DNA of 64,000 nucleotides. Source: Flavobacteriaceae bacterium F08102. Its GTDB lineage: Bacteria; Bacteroidota; Bacteroidia; Flavobacteriales; Flavobacteriaceae. Location: NCBI GenBank assembly GCA_023015935.1, contig JALKAY010000008.1, positions 62,001 to 126,000 on the forward strand, given 5' to 3'. The position numbers were made by a program, and so were the translations under genes. Below are positions 26,069 through 35,985 of the stretch, in pieces. Position 1 is the stretch's first letter; every line of letters starts with the position of its first letter. The notes under the pieces were generated by a model. It did not search any database and was not told the origin of the DNA. It saw only the letters and a list, made by a program, of their open reading frames with translations.

Positions 26069-27418
26069 TTATTTTTTATTTCGTTTATTATAATTCTTAT
26101 CCCCTCTTGTTTTAGGCTTTTTGTATTTCTTTTCAATTTTTCGTTTATAAGATCCTCCTAAATTTATTTTTTGATTTTTCAAACTTTTTTCATGAAATCC
26201 AGCATTCTTTGTCGGATTTCTTTCAATTTGACGATCGTCTACCGCATTGGGATCTACTGGTTCTTCAGAAGGCAATAATCGCTTCGAAATTTCAACAGAC
26301 TCAGGAAATGGCAATTCTGGAATTTTCATCCCCATTAAGGCTTCGATATCTTCTTTAAAAGAAACTTCTCTATCGGTATAAAATAAAATCGCATGTCCTT
26401 CTTGCTCTGCTCTACCTGTTCGACCAATTCGATGCATATAGTTTTCAGCAAAACGCGGAGTATCCATATTGATGACATGAGAAATTTTGTCTAAATCTAA
26501 ACCCCGTGACATAATATCCGTACTAACTAATATACGCACACTACCTGCGTTAAAATTGTCAATGGCTCGAATTCGATAATTTTGAGATTTATTGGAATGA
26601 ATAACCGCAATATCCCCCATAAAATCGGATTCTAATTCACTATAAACTCGATCTGTGTTACGTTTATTCGCAACAAAAATAAGCACTTTTTCCATCGACT
26701 CATCGACCAAAAGATGGCGTAATAGATTTACTTTTGTATAGAAATTGGGAACGGAATACGTACGTTGTTCAATATTTGCTAAAGGTGTTCCACTCACGGC
26801 AATCGTAATTGTTTCGGCATTTCTAAAGAATTGTTGAATTAACGTGTCAACCTCTTCTGTCATGGTTGCTGAAAATAAAATATGCTGCCGTTTAACAGGA
26901 ATTAGCTCAAAGAGGTTGGTCAATTGAAACCGAAACCCTAAATCAAGCATAATATCAACTTCATCAATGACTAACTTTTTAATGTTCTTTAATTGAAGTG
27001 CTCTACTTAACACTAAATCATATAATCGACCAGGAGTAGCCACAATAATATCTGTTCCTTGGACGACCATTTGTTTTTGCATATTCATATTGACTCCACC
27101 ATAAATGGCTTGTACACGAATATTCAGATATTTTCCAAACTTTTCGATTTCCTCAGTAGTCTGAATAGCCAATTCACGTGTAGGAACTAAAATAAGAACC
27201 CGTGGGTGAATCTCTTTTGAAAACTTTAAATCTTGCAAAATGGGTAACATATAAGCAAAGGTTTTCCCTGTACCAGTCTGCGCAATTCCAACTACATCTC
27301 TCCCACTTCGAATCACAGGAAAAGCCTCTACTTGGATGGGCGTTGGTTTTTCATACCCCAAATCGGCTATAGCATACTGTAGTTGTTTTGAAATAGTAAA
27401 GTCGTCGAAAGTTTCCAT
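26069..27418 (-). CDS. DEAD-box family ATP-dependent RNA helicase
   Basis: A 449-residue helicase; the start is placed at ATG 27418 (METFDDFTIS), since the extra upstream residues look like leader sequence. Motifs in order: Q motif (EKPTPIQVEAFPVI), I (AQTGTGKT), Ia (PTRELAIQ), Ib (TPGRL), II (DEVD, a variant of DEAD), III (SAT), V (STDIMSRGLD) and VI (HRIGRTGRA). The C-terminal tail is Lys/Arg/Asn rich and probably binds RNA. It acts in rRNA or mRNA unwinding in the cytoplasm. It has no operon partner here; a repeat island lies upstream. Confidence 0.93.
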   Translation of the reverse strand: METFDDFTISKQLQYAIADLGYEKPTPIQVEAFPVIRSGRDVVGIAQTGTGKTFAYMLPILQDLKFSKEIHPRVLILVPTRELAIQTTEEIEKFGKYLNIRVQAIYGGVNMNMQKQMVVQGTDIIVATPGRLYDLVLSRALQLKNIKKLVIDEVDIMLDLGFRFQLTNLFELIPVKRQHILFSATMTEEVDTLIQQFFRNAETITIAVSGTPLANIEQRTYSVPNFYTKVNLLRHLLVDESMEKVLIFVANKRNTDRVYSELESDFMGDIAVIHSNKSQNYRIRAIDNFNAGSVRILVSTDIMSRGLDLDKISHVINMDTPRFAENYMHRIGRTGRAEQEGHAILFYTDREVSFKEDIEALMGMKIPELPFPESVEISKRLLPSEEPVDPNAVDDRQIERNPTKNAGFHEKSLKNQKINLGGSYKRKIEKKYKKPKTRGDKNYNKRNKK

Positions 27419-27469
27419 GCCTGTAATTTGCTGTAAAAATAGGCATAATAAACGGAATTCATAGAGCAA

Positions 27470-28633
27470 GGCGTATTCAGTCTACAGTATTCAGTGTACA
27501 GTCTGCAGTCTTCAGTCTTCAGTCAATATTTACTATAATAACTCGTACTATTAAAACGTATCTATTCGTGAAATACGAACGCAGCTCCTTTTATTCGTGG
27601 AATACTGCGTACCGCTGCGCAACACATTCGTGTTAAAGAAAACCAACGCACCAGCTGCCCCCTCTCTAAAATTCGTCTACAAGACTCATTTTGGTCGTTC
27701 GGCCCTGTGTCTGAAAGATTTTTCCGAAGGAAAAACTTGTGTTCTTTGTGGGAATCTTCACAAAGAAGCGCTACCTCCTAGTGCGCCTTAGCTTCGCTGA
27801 TTATTTTCCGCTTTCGCGCCAGCTGGCTCTTTCACTTAAAAGGTCTACTAGACCTTTTCTAAACGTTCGGCCCTGTTTTTGATATTGTTATTTTGTTCCA
27901 AAATACCAATCAAAAATCTTCTCGTTTTAATAGTTGTGGTAAAAAAAGCATAACTATTTTCTATTATTCTTTTTTGCATTGCCAAAAAAGAAACAAAATA
28001 GTCTAGGGCTGCCTAAGTCTTCGCTAAAATTCTAAGCCTCGACCTGATGGCTTAAGAACTCATGGGCTCCGTTTCACTCGCCCACTCAAACAACTCAAGC
28101 CTAAAAATCAGGTCTTGCGGTTGAATTTTTACGCAAATCCTTAGGAGGCCCACTCCAAACCATGACAATTTCTTGTAAAAGAACGTAGCGTGTTTTATTT
28201 GTGAAATCCACTTTTGCGAAGCAAAAAAATCTGTGAAATAAAACCATCCCTATTCAACAAACTTATTCGTGTCAATTAGTGTAAAAACCCAACCCGTTTT
28301 TCCTGCGGAAAAACTTGTGACCCTTGTGGGAATCTCCATAAAGAGGCTCCAAAAACCCGTGGCCTTTGCGGTAAAAACACACATCAGCGTCTTCAGTCTA
28401 CAGTCTTCAGTCAATATTTAAAATCATAACTCGTACTATTAAAAACGTAGCGATTCGTGCAATACGAGCGCAGCTCCCGTTTATTCGTGGAATACTGCGT
28501 ACCGCTGAGAAAAAATCCGTGTTCATTAGTGACAAAAAAAAATCCCATAGGAAAAAACATTGCACCCCGTGGGAATCTCCATAAAGAGGCTCCAAGAACT
28601 CGTGGCCGTTGTGGTAAAACACGCACCCCTCCT
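27470..28633. repeat. Gene-free island of diverged intergenic repeats
   Basis: About 1.1 kb without a credible gene. A segment of about 110 bases occurs twice in direct orientation (about 27511-27619 and 28398-28509): both read CTTCAGTCAATATTTA, ACTCGTACTATTAAAA, CGCAGCTCC and ATTCGTGGAATACTGCGTAC. A second unit, GTGGGAATCTCCATAAAGAG, occurs near 28326 and 28570, with a diverged copy near 27748. A CAGT-rich microsatellite (27488-27525) starts the first copy. A third block (27960-28190) has the look of a flavobacterial intergenic element (AAAAAAGAAACAAAATAGTC, TAGGGCTGCCTAAG). Short open frames here overlap each other on both strands and follow the repeats. Confidence 0.75.
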
Positions 28634-29641
28634 TTATCGAATCATCACCATAAAATCGACCAACTTCGCCGCGAGATTTGCCGTAAGGCGATCGTGATCA
28701 AACGAAGGATTTAATTCAGCAATATCACAGGCAATCACCTTCTTTGTTTCAAATAAAAAACGCAACATCTTATAAACAAAATGAGGTGTAAATCCTAACG
28801 GTGACGGTGCACTAACCCCTGGAGCAAACGCCGATGAAAATCCATCCATATCAATGGTAATATAGAGATAATCATTATTCGCTACAAACAATTTTAATCG
28901 TTCTTGTAAACCATGTATTGCAGCTGAATAAGATTCACATTCATCACTGAGCGCATAAGAAACTCCGTGCTTTTCTGCTATCTCAAAAAGTTCTTTAGTA
29001 TTCGATTGACGCTGAATACCAATAGCAAAGTAATCAATCGTTTCACCTTGTTTTTTATATTCGTTTATCAATTGATTAAACGGTGTTCCTGAATTGGGCA
29101 ATTCTTCTACTGGACGCAAATCAAAATGCGCATCAAAATTAATAATCCCTACCCTACCTGGCTTGTTTATTGCCGCGAGTCCCTCTTTAATTCCCTTATA
29201 CGATCCGTATGCCATATCATGGCCGCCACCTATAGCAATAGGAAAAATTCCACGTTCTATAAGTACACTAAGCGCTTGAGCATACATGGTCTGAGCAACT
29301 TCCATCTGCTGGTCAAGACAAACCACATTACCTACATCAACCACTGTTTTATGGTAAAAATGGATAGGTAATTTCGCTAAACGTTCCCGCAATTCTTCAG
29401 GTCCCCCAACCGCTCCAATCCGCCCTAAATTTCGCTGAACTCCTGCATCACATGCATACCCTATCAACGCAATATCAATATTGGTTTGCGCTCCAATTGA
29501 CATCAGGTTTGTTAGCTGAATTTCTTGATGCCAATATTGATTTCCAATGGCTGGATTACTCGGTCTACCCGTCCAACTTTCTTTTTTAGGTGCTTGATAG
29601 CACACTTTTCCTCGAAACGTATCTAAATTAAATTTAATCAT
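28634..29641 (-). CDS. hutG: Formimidoylglutamase
   Basis: A 335-residue arginase-family hydrolase. Metal ligands appear in GGGHDMAYG, DAHFDLR and DMDGFSSAFAPGVSAP, the expected Mn-binding blocks. Together with hutI, hutU and hutH directly upstream it completes histidine breakdown, hydrolysing N-formimino-L-glutamate to glutamate and formamide. It begins 2 bases after the hutI stop. Agmatinase, a paralogue at 49329, has a different ligand context (DAHADLRPEY, DLDALDPS), which separates the two functions. Confidence 0.9.
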   Translation of the reverse strand: MIKFNLDTFRGKVCYQAPKKESWTGRPSNPAIGNQYWHQEIQLTNLMSIGAQTNIDIALIGYACDAGVQRNLGRIGAVGGPEELRERLAKLPIHFYHKTVVDVGNVVCLDQQMEVAQTMYAQALSVLIERGIFPIAIGGGHDMAYGSYKGIKEGLAAINKPGRVGIINFDAHFDLRPVEELPNSGTPFNQLINEYKKQGETIDYFAIGIQRQSNTKELFEIAEKHGVSYALSDECESYSAAIHGLQERLKLFVANNDYLYITIDMDGFSSAFAPGVSAPSPLGFTPHFVYKMLRFLFETKKVIACDIAELNPSFDHDRLTANLAAKLVDFMVMIR

Positions 29642-29643
29642 AA

Positions 29644-30882
29644 CTAATGAATAGGCAATCCGTTAACATATACAACGTCAATTTTATTTTCACCAAATGA
29701 ATAAGGTATTTCGGCATAGGATGGTATGGGGCTCGTCACAATAAAATTTGCGCTTTTACCAACTGTAATACTTCCTACTTCATCTGATAAATCCATCGCA
29801 TAAGCCCCATTTATGGTTGCCGCATTAATGGCTTCTTCTGGGGTCATATTCATTTTAATACAAGCTGTTGCTACTACAAAATTCATATTTCCTGAAGGAC
29901 AAGACCCAGGATTATAATCCGTAGCAAGGGCTAACGGTAGCCCCGCATCCAACATCTTTCTAGCTGGTGTATAAGGAATACTTAAAAAATACGAACAGCC
30001 TGGAAGTGCCACTGGCATGGTGTTTGTCCCTTTTAAAGCATCTATATCTTCGGGGCGCATTACTTCTAAATGATCTACAGATAAGGCGTTGTGTTCTATA
30101 CCTGCTTGTACCCCACCTATGGCATTAAATTGGTTCACGTGAATTTTGGGTACCAAACCATACTTTTTCCCTGCATTTAGTATAAAATGGGTATCGTCTA
30201 CAGAAAAATAGCCTTCTTCGCAAAAAATATCAACAAAAGAAGCAAGTTTTTCGGAGGCTATCTGTGGCATAATTTCATCTGCCAACAGTGTTAAATAACC
30301 TTGTTTATCTTTTTTATATGTAGCAGGTATAGCATGTGCACCTAAAAAGGTAGATTTAACAGGAATCGGATAATTTTCACGAATTCGTTTTATGACTCGT
30401 AACATCTTTAATTCGGCCTCTAAGGTCAACCCATATCCTGATTTAATTTCTAATGCCCCAGTCCCCATTCGCATGACAGATGCAACGCGTTTAGTCGCTT
30501 GTTCATACAATTCTTCTTCAGAAGTTTCCTGTAATTTTGTTGCTGAATTTAATATTCCGCCACCTCTATTGGCAATTTCTTCATACGACAAGCCATTAAT
30601 TCGATCTACAAACTCACCTTCTCGATTCCCAGCATAGACTATATGGGTATGTGAATCACACCACGTAGGTAAGATCATTTTACCAGTTACATCAATAATT
30701 TGATCAAATTCGCCAATGGGACAATTATCCATCGAGCCATAGCCCTTTATTCGTCCGTCTTCCACGCTTAAGTATGCATTTTCGATTTGTGGTAATACCT
30801 TCATATCATTTCCTGCTACGTAAGGAATATTTGTTTCCCGTACTTGAAGTAAGGCCTTGATATTTTTAAACAATAATTTCAT
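29644..30882 (-). CDS. hutI: Imidazolonepropionase
   Basis: A 412-residue amidohydrolase-fold enzyme. The first metal motif reads CDSHTHIVYAGNREGEF and the catalytic region ALEIKSGYGL, LGAHAIP, HVNQFNAIGG; DYNPGSCPSGNM is the typical C-terminal block. It hydrolyses imidazolone-5-propionate to formiminoglutamate in the cytoplasm. It shares one base with the hutU stop and lies 2 bases before hutG, so the genes are translationally coupled. Confidence 0.95.
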   Translation of the reverse strand: MKLLFKNIKALLQVRETNIPYVAGNDMKVLPQIENAYLSVEDGRIKGYGSMDNCPIGEFDQIIDVTGKMILPTWCDSHTHIVYAGNREGEFVDRINGLSYEEIANRGGGILNSATKLQETSEEELYEQATKRVASVMRMGTGALEIKSGYGLTLEAELKMLRVIKRIRENYPIPVKSTFLGAHAIPATYKKDKQGYLTLLADEIMPQIASEKLASFVDIFCEEGYFSVDDTHFILNAGKKYGLVPKIHVNQFNAIGGVQAGIEHNALSVDHLEVMRPEDIDALKGTNTMPVALPGCSYFLSIPYTPARKMLDAGLPLALATDYNPGSCPSGNMNFVVATACIKMNMTPEEAINAATINGAYAMDLSDEVGSITVGKSANFIVTSPIPSYAEIPYSFGENKIDVVYVNGLPIH

Positions 30883-32879
30883 TAAAACAGTGAATTTAAG
30901 AGTTCATCATCTACCATATTAGGTAAAGTTACTTTTAATTTTGGACTTCTTTCCATTTCTCGTTTAATGGCAAATATTGCCTCGTCATTACGTGCCCAAC
31001 TTCTTCTGGCAATTCCGTTATTTACATCGTAGAAAAGCATCGATTTTAAACGAGCACTCGCTTCAGCACTTCCGTCTAGTACGAGTCCAAAGCCCCCATT
31101 CATCACTTCACCCCATCCTACTCCACCGCCATTGTGAATAGAAACCCAAGTTGCCCCTCTAAAACTATCACCAATTACATTGTGAATGGACATATCTGCG
31201 GTAAACTTACTACCATCATAAATGTTTGAGGTTTCCCGATATGGAGAATCCGTACCACTCACATCGTGATGATCTCTACCAATCACCACAGGACCAATTT
31301 TACCAGCTGCAATGGCCTTATTAAAAGCCTCAGCAATTTTACTTCTACCTTCTGCATCAGCATATAAAATACGGGCTTGCGAACCCACTACCAATTTATT
31401 CTTTTTCGCATCATTAATCCACGTGATATTATCCTGCATTTGCAATTTAATCTCTGCAGGAGCAGTAGCTATCATCTCTGTTAGAACTTCCGCTGCAAGT
31501 TGATCTGTATAATCTAAATCTGCTGATTTACCCGTAGTACACACCCATCGGAAAGGACCAAATCCATAATCAAAACACATAGGACCTAGAATATCTTGCA
31601 CGTAAGATGGGTATTTAAAGTCGACTTTGTTGGCTGCCATCACATCAGCACCTGCACGGGATGCTTCAAGTAAAAAAGCATTCCCATAATCAAAAAAGTA
31701 CGTACCTTTTGCTGTGTGTTTGTTTATTGCATTTGCATGACGACGTAATGAATCTTGAACCGCTTTTTTAAATGTTTCAGGATCCTTTCGGATCATTTCA
31801 TTGGCTTCCTCGTAGGACAATCCTACAGGGTAATACCCTCCTGTCCAAGGTATATGTAATGAGGTTTGATCAGAACCCACGTGAATAAATAAATCTTCTT
31901 CATAAAACTGCTCCCATACATCTACTACATTTCCAATATACGCAATAGACACTACTTCTTCATTCGCTTGGGCCTTTTTCACACGCGAAATCAAGGCATC
32001 CATAGAATCTATTAACTCATCAACCCAACCTTGTTCATATCTTTTTTGAGCGGCTTTCGGATTTACTTCTGCACATACTGTTATACAACGCGCAATATTT
32101 CCTGCTTTGGGTTGAGCCCCACTCATCCCTCCTAATCCAGCCGTTAAAAATAACTTCCCTTTTGGTTCTTCACCAGGACCAAGAATTTTCCGAAAAGCAT
32201 TCATTACCGTAATCGTCGTACCATGTACAATCCCTTGAGGTCCGATATACATATAAGAACCCGCCGTCATTTGTCCATATTGAGTCACCCCTAACGCGTT
32301 ATATCTTTCCCAATCATCTGGACGTGAATAATTAGGAATCATCAAGCCATTGGTTACTACCACCCTAGGCGCTTGTGGTGATGAAGGGAAAAGCCCCATC
32401 GGATGTCCCGAATACATATGTAAAGTCTGCTCATCTGTCATGGTGGCAAGGTATTGCATAGTCAGTAAATACTGTGCCCAATTTTGAAAGACTGCTCCAT
32501 TCCCTCCATACGTAATTAATTCTTCTGGATGTTGTGCTACAGCTGGATCGAGATTATTTTGAATCATCACCATAATCGCAGCCGCTTGAAGTGATTGACT
32601 TGGATACTCACTAATTGGTCGTGCATACAATGCATAATCAGGTTTGAATCGGTACATGTATATTCTTCCAAAATTCTTTAATTCCTCAGCAAATTCTTTC
32701 GCCAATTCATCATGCCATTCCGATGGAAAATAGCGTAAAGCATTACGAATAGCTAAGGCCTTTTCTTCTAAAGTAAGGATGTCTTTTCGCTTAGGAGCGC
32801 GGTTAGCATGCGCTGGATATGGTTTGGGTTTGGGTAAAACATCAGGAATTCCCTGAAGAATTTGTTCTTTAAAATTCAT
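30882..32879 (-). CDS. hutU: Urocanate hydratase
   Basis: A 665-residue urocanase, the second step of histidine catabolism, adding water to urocanate with tightly bound NAD. Conserved blocks include TYGGNGAVFQNWAQYLLTM, GGMSGAQPKAGN, GRDHHDVSGTDSPYRET and HNGGGVGWGEVMNGGFG. It is longer than the Pseudomonas enzyme (about 557 residues), as is common for a subgroup of urocanases. It starts 2 bases after hutH and overlaps hutI by one base. Confidence 0.96.
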   Translation of the reverse strand: MNFKEQILQGIPDVLPKPKPYPAHANRAPKRKDILTLEEKALAIRNALRYFPSEWHDELAKEFAEELKNFGRIYMYRFKPDYALYARPISEYPSQSLQAAAIMVMIQNNLDPAVAQHPEELITYGGNGAVFQNWAQYLLTMQYLATMTDEQTLHMYSGHPMGLFPSSPQAPRVVVTNGLMIPNYSRPDDWERYNALGVTQYGQMTAGSYMYIGPQGIVHGTTITVMNAFRKILGPGEEPKGKLFLTAGLGGMSGAQPKAGNIARCITVCAEVNPKAAQKRYEQGWVDELIDSMDALISRVKKAQANEEVVSIAYIGNVVDVWEQFYEEDLFIHVGSDQTSLHIPWTGGYYPVGLSYEEANEMIRKDPETFKKAVQDSLRRHANAINKHTAKGTYFFDYGNAFLLEASRAGADVMAANKVDFKYPSYVQDILGPMCFDYGFGPFRWVCTTGKSADLDYTDQLAAEVLTEMIATAPAEIKLQMQDNITWINDAKKNKLVVGSQARILYADAEGRSKIAEAFNKAIAAGKIGPVVIGRDHHDVSGTDSPYRETSNIYDGSKFTADMSIHNVIGDSFRGATWVSIHNGGGVGWGEVMNGGFGLVLDGSAEASARLKSMLFYDVNNGIARRSWARNDEAIFAIKREMERSPKLKVTLPNMVDDELLNSLF

Positions 32880-32881
32880 GG

Positions 32882-34381
32882 TTAAGAAGTTTGAGTATGA
32901 ATAGATCTAGTTCGCACCAATTCAATCATGGCATTAATATCATCTTTTAAAATTCGATCGTTTTCGAGTTTTGCTACTTTAGAGCGAATTAGCTTGAAAT
33001 TATCTTCAAGAATATCTGAAAACGTATGTGGTCTTCTAAATTCCATCGCTTGGGTAGCATACATTAATTCAATAGCGAGTATTTTTTCTAAATTACCAAG
33101 AATTTGATTGAATTGTCTCCCTGATATACTTCCCATAGAAACGTGATCTTCTTGCCCAAGCGAGGTAGGAATACTATCTGCAGAAGGCGGAAAACAAAGC
33201 GATTTATTTTCTGTTACCAAGGCTGCTGTGGTATACTGTGGAATCATATAACCAGAATTTAAACCGCCAGCCTCAGTTAATAATCGAGGTAAGCCATACT
33301 TTCCTTCAAGTAATAAATAACACCGTCTGTCTGAGATATTACCTAATTCAGCGGCTGCAATAGATACGTAATCTAAGACCATTGCTAAAGGTTGACCGTG
33401 AAAATTACCACCCGATATGGCTTCCGTTTCACTTAACACTATCGGATTGTCCGTCACCGAATTCATTTCTATTTCAACCAATTCTTCTAAGTGATCATAA
33501 GCGTTACGTGAGGCTCCGTGAACTTGCGGAATACAACGCATGGAGTACGGATCTTGAACGCGTTCGCAAGTTTCATGAGACGTAATATTTTCTGAATCTT
33601 TAAAAAGCCTTCTCATTCGTTTTGCCACGTGAAGATTCCCTTTAAACGGTCTTATTTCATGTAAAGCTTCTTTAAAAGGAGAAGCGCTTCCGCGGTATCC
33701 CTCAATACTCATCGCTCCAGCAACATCAGCTAAATCGAGCAAATAGTTCATTTTGTCTAACCCTATGATGGCATGGGCCAAAATAAACTGTGTACCATTA
33801 ATCAATGCAAGCCCTTCTTTAGCAGCTAATTTAATTGGAGAAAGACCGTGTTGTTCAAGTATTTTTTTCGCCGGAATAATTTGCTCATTTTGCCAAAATT
33901 CTCCTTCCCCAAGCAAGGGTAAAAAAAGATGAGATAAAGGGGCAAGATCACCTGAAGCCCCCACAGATCCTTGACAAGGTACCACCGGTAACAAATCATT
34001 ATGAATAAAATATAAAATGCGCTCTATTACTTCTAAGCGAATACCTGAATACCCTTTACATAAGGCATGAACTTTACAAATCATCATAATCTTAGAAAGC
34101 GATGCATCAATTGGATCACCAACTCCTACGGCGTGTGTCATTAATAAATTCTCTTGTAATTGACTGGTTTCAGCAGCTGATATTTGCACATCACACAGTG
34201 GACCAAACCCTGTATTGATTCCGTATACTGCACGGTCTGAACTCGCCATTTTCTCTACCATAGCTCTACACGAATTAATACGTTCTAAAGCCTCAGTGGG
34301 TATTTCTGCTTGAAGACTGCCATTGGCAATGGCAAGGACTTTGTCAACGGTAAGATGGTCAATGCCGTAGTAAAATTTCAT
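32882..34381 (-). CDS. hutH: Histidine ammonia-lyase
   Basis: A 499-residue lyase. The Ala142-Ser143-Gly144 triad (GSVGASGDLAPLSH) forms the self-made MIO electrophile. Other signatures are YGINTGFGPLCD, LINGTQFILAHA and SVTDNPIVL. It deaminates histidine to urocanate and is the first gene of the minus-strand hut operon. A LysR gene is divergent, 81 bases away, and is the natural regulator candidate. Confidence 0.97.
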   Translation of the reverse strand: MKFYYGIDHLTVDKVLAIANGSLQAEIPTEALERINSCRAMVEKMASSDRAVYGINTGFGPLCDVQISAAETSQLQENLLMTHAVGVGDPIDASLSKIMMICKVHALCKGYSGIRLEVIERILYFIHNDLLPVVPCQGSVGASGDLAPLSHLFLPLLGEGEFWQNEQIIPAKKILEQHGLSPIKLAAKEGLALINGTQFILAHAIIGLDKMNYLLDLADVAGAMSIEGYRGSASPFKEALHEIRPFKGNLHVAKRMRRLFKDSENITSHETCERVQDPYSMRCIPQVHGASRNAYDHLEELVEIEMNSVTDNPIVLSETEAISGGNFHGQPLAMVLDYVSIAAAELGNISDRRCYLLLEGKYGLPRLLTEAGGLNSGYMIPQYTTAALVTENKSLCFPPSADSIPTSLGQEDHVSMGSISGRQFNQILGNLEKILAIELMYATQAMEFRRPHTFSDILEDNFKLIRSKVAKLENDRILKDDINAMIELVRTRSIHTQTS

Positions 34382-34391
34382 TGCGTTTATT

Positions 34392-34424
34392 TTTGTGGTT
34401 TATACAAAGTTATGCCTATTTTTG
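34392..34424. promoter_or_regulatory. Divergent hutH / LysR control region
   Basis: Plus strand: TTTG (34392-34395), 21 bases, TATTTTTG (34417-34424), a good promoter for the LysR gene. Minus strand: TAACTTTG (34405-34412 as CAAAGTTA) is a -7 match for hutH, although its -33 partner is unclear. The promoters overlap, so one regulator bound here could affect both genes. Confidence 0.6.
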
Positions 34425-34462
34425 ATATCTAATAAGACCAATTATGTTAATAATTGATAACT

Positions 34463-35341
34463 ATGAGTAATCAAATATCCAATCGTCATTTACAGTATTT
34501 TATGACGGTAGCTGAAGAGCTGCACTTTAGAAAAGCCGCTGAACGCCTTTTTATATCCCAGCCTGGACTTAGTAGACAAATCAAACAATTGGAATCATCT
34601 TTAGGTTTTGCACTCTTTGAGCGTCATAATCGCAAAGTAAAATTAACCCAATCCGGTGCCTATTTAAAAAATGAATTAGCCGTTCACTTCCAAAATCTCG
34701 AGCATGTGATTAATCACGCTAAGTTATTGGCAGAGGGCATACAAGGCGATTTGTCATTTGGCTATGTAGGATCAGCCATGCAACAACTTATACCTGATCT
34801 CATGCTAAAATTTAGAAAGGAACACCCTAAAGTTTCTTTTAATTTACGTGAAATGGATAATCAAAAACAAATTGAAGAACTCCTTTCACGAAAGATCGAT
34901 ATAGGATTCGTACGAATGGAGCGCGTACCACGAGGAATAGAAATTAAACCCGTTGTACAAGAACCTTTTTGCCTTGTTTTACCCAAAAACCACCCACTAG
35001 ATGTATCTAATTTTACCAATTTATCACAGTGTAAAGAAGAACAATTTATTCTGTTTGATCCAGAATACAGTGCCTCCTATTTTGAACAAGTAATGCAAAT
35101 TTTTGACGACAGCGGCTTTACCCCATTGGTAAGTCACAATACCATCCATGCCAGCTCCATTTTTAAATTGGTAGAAAATCACTTTGGACTCTCTATTGTA
35201 CCTCAATCCTTACAAAATGGATACAATATGAATATTAAATTTATTCCTCTTGATAACATCGCGCAACGTACGGTATTATCAATAGTCTGGAACCAACAAA
35301 ACAGGAATCCAATCCTCCAAAACTTTCTGAAATTAGTGTGA
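34463..35341 (+). CDS. LysR-family transcriptional regulator
   Basis: A 292-residue regulator; the start is the ATG at 34463, as the upstream in-frame codon at 34454 is TTG. The N-terminal helix-turn-helix reads LQYFMTVAEELHFRKAAERL and LFISQPGLSRQIKQLE; the remainder is the periplasmic-binding-like effector domain. It is divergent from hutH by 81 bases, which points to control of histidine catabolism, probably with urocanate or histidine as effector. The effector is inferred from position only. Confidence 0.9.
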   Translation: MSNQISNRHLQYFMTVAEELHFRKAAERLFISQPGLSRQIKQLESSLGFALFERHNRKVKLTQSGAYLKNELAVHFQNLEHVINHAKLLAEGIQGDLSFGYVGSAMQQLIPDLMLKFRKEHPKVSFNLREMDNQKQIEELLSRKIDIGFVRMERVPRGIEIKPVVQEPFCLVLPKNHPLDVSNFTNLSQCKEEQFILFDPEYSASYFEQVMQIFDDSGFTPLVSHNTIHASSIFKLVENHFGLSIVPQSLQNGYNMNIKFIPLDNIAQRTVLSIVWNQQNRNPILQNFLKLV

Positions 35342-35427
35342 TTTTTTGCTAATTACGCGAATCAAACAATCCTAACCCTCTATAAATAAAAGACTTTCTT
35401 CATTTAACAATTCTTTAACACTTGTTA

Positions 35428-35459
35428 GTTCGGTTACTTCCGAACCAATCGTACATTTG
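35428..35459 (+). promoter_or_regulatory. Promoter and probable operator of the efflux operon
   Basis: An inverted repeat GTTCGGTTACTTCCGAAC (perfect 6-bp arms, 6-base centre; 35428-35445) lies just upstream of a -7 element TACATTTG (35452-35459), 14 bases before the regulator start. This is a plausible site for autoregulation by the first gene product. Confidence 0.6.
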
Positions 35460-35473
35460 TCAAAAATTTACAA

Positions 35474-35977
35474 ATGGAAGAAAGCAGAAATAAACAAAAA
35501 TGCCAACTCGTTGAGAAGCTGGGAGTCCATTTAGAGCAAACAGAACAAATTGCCCCTCTTGCGGGAAGGATTATGGCTTATTGTATTTTAACTGGAAAAC
35601 GCGGGGTCTCATTTGAGGATTTAGTCCAGAATTTATGTGCTAGTAAAAGCACTATCTCAACACATCTAAATCATTTACAGAGTTTAAACAAGCTCCAATA
35701 TTTCACAAAAACAGGCGATCGCAAAAAGTATTTTGTAATCAACCCGAACACCATTAAACAAAACATTGATAGAATGATTGAAAAATGGGAAACAGAACGA
35801 AAATTACATCAGGAAATACGCCTCTATAAAGAACAAATTAACCAATCAGAAAATGTGGACCCAGAGGCTAAATTTGACCTTGAACTTCACAACAATTTTA
35901 TTAAATTTTTAAACCAAGCAATTAATTCAATTAAAGAGTTTAAGGAAACGACCTTCAATTCTACATCACAAAACTAA
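35474..35977 (+). CDS. MarR/GbsR-type transcriptional regulator
   Basis: A 167-residue winged-helix protein. The DNA-binding part reads GVSFEDLVQNLCASKSTIST, then HLNHLQSLNKLQYFTKTGDR, the helix-turn-helix and wing of the GbsR branch of the MarR family. A charged coiled region follows. It lies 8 bases before the RND adaptor gene, so it is the first gene of the efflux operon and probably represses it. A palindrome overlaps its promoter. A TetR regulator closes the same operon, so control may be double. Confidence 0.85.
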   Translation: MEESRNKQKCQLVEKLGVHLEQTEQIAPLAGRIMAYCILTGKRGVSFEDLVQNLCASKSTISTHLNHLQSLNKLQYFTKTGDRKKYFVINPNTIKQNIDRMIEKWETERKLHQEIRLYKEQINQSENVDPEAKFDLELHNNFIKFLNQAINSIKEFKETTFNSTSQN

Positions 35978-35985
35978 AAGTACTT

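Noticed and set aside
27597-27791. 64-codon frame in the repeat island
   Set aside because: It spans diverged copies of the repeat units and has no start context or protein features.
27481-28640. CRISPR array
   Set aside because: Repeats are long, diverged and irregularly spaced, with no uniform spacers or Cas genes.
28407-28714. Three overlapping short frames on both strands in the repeat island
   Set aside because: They follow the repeats, overlap each other and the hutG end, and encode nothing recognisable.
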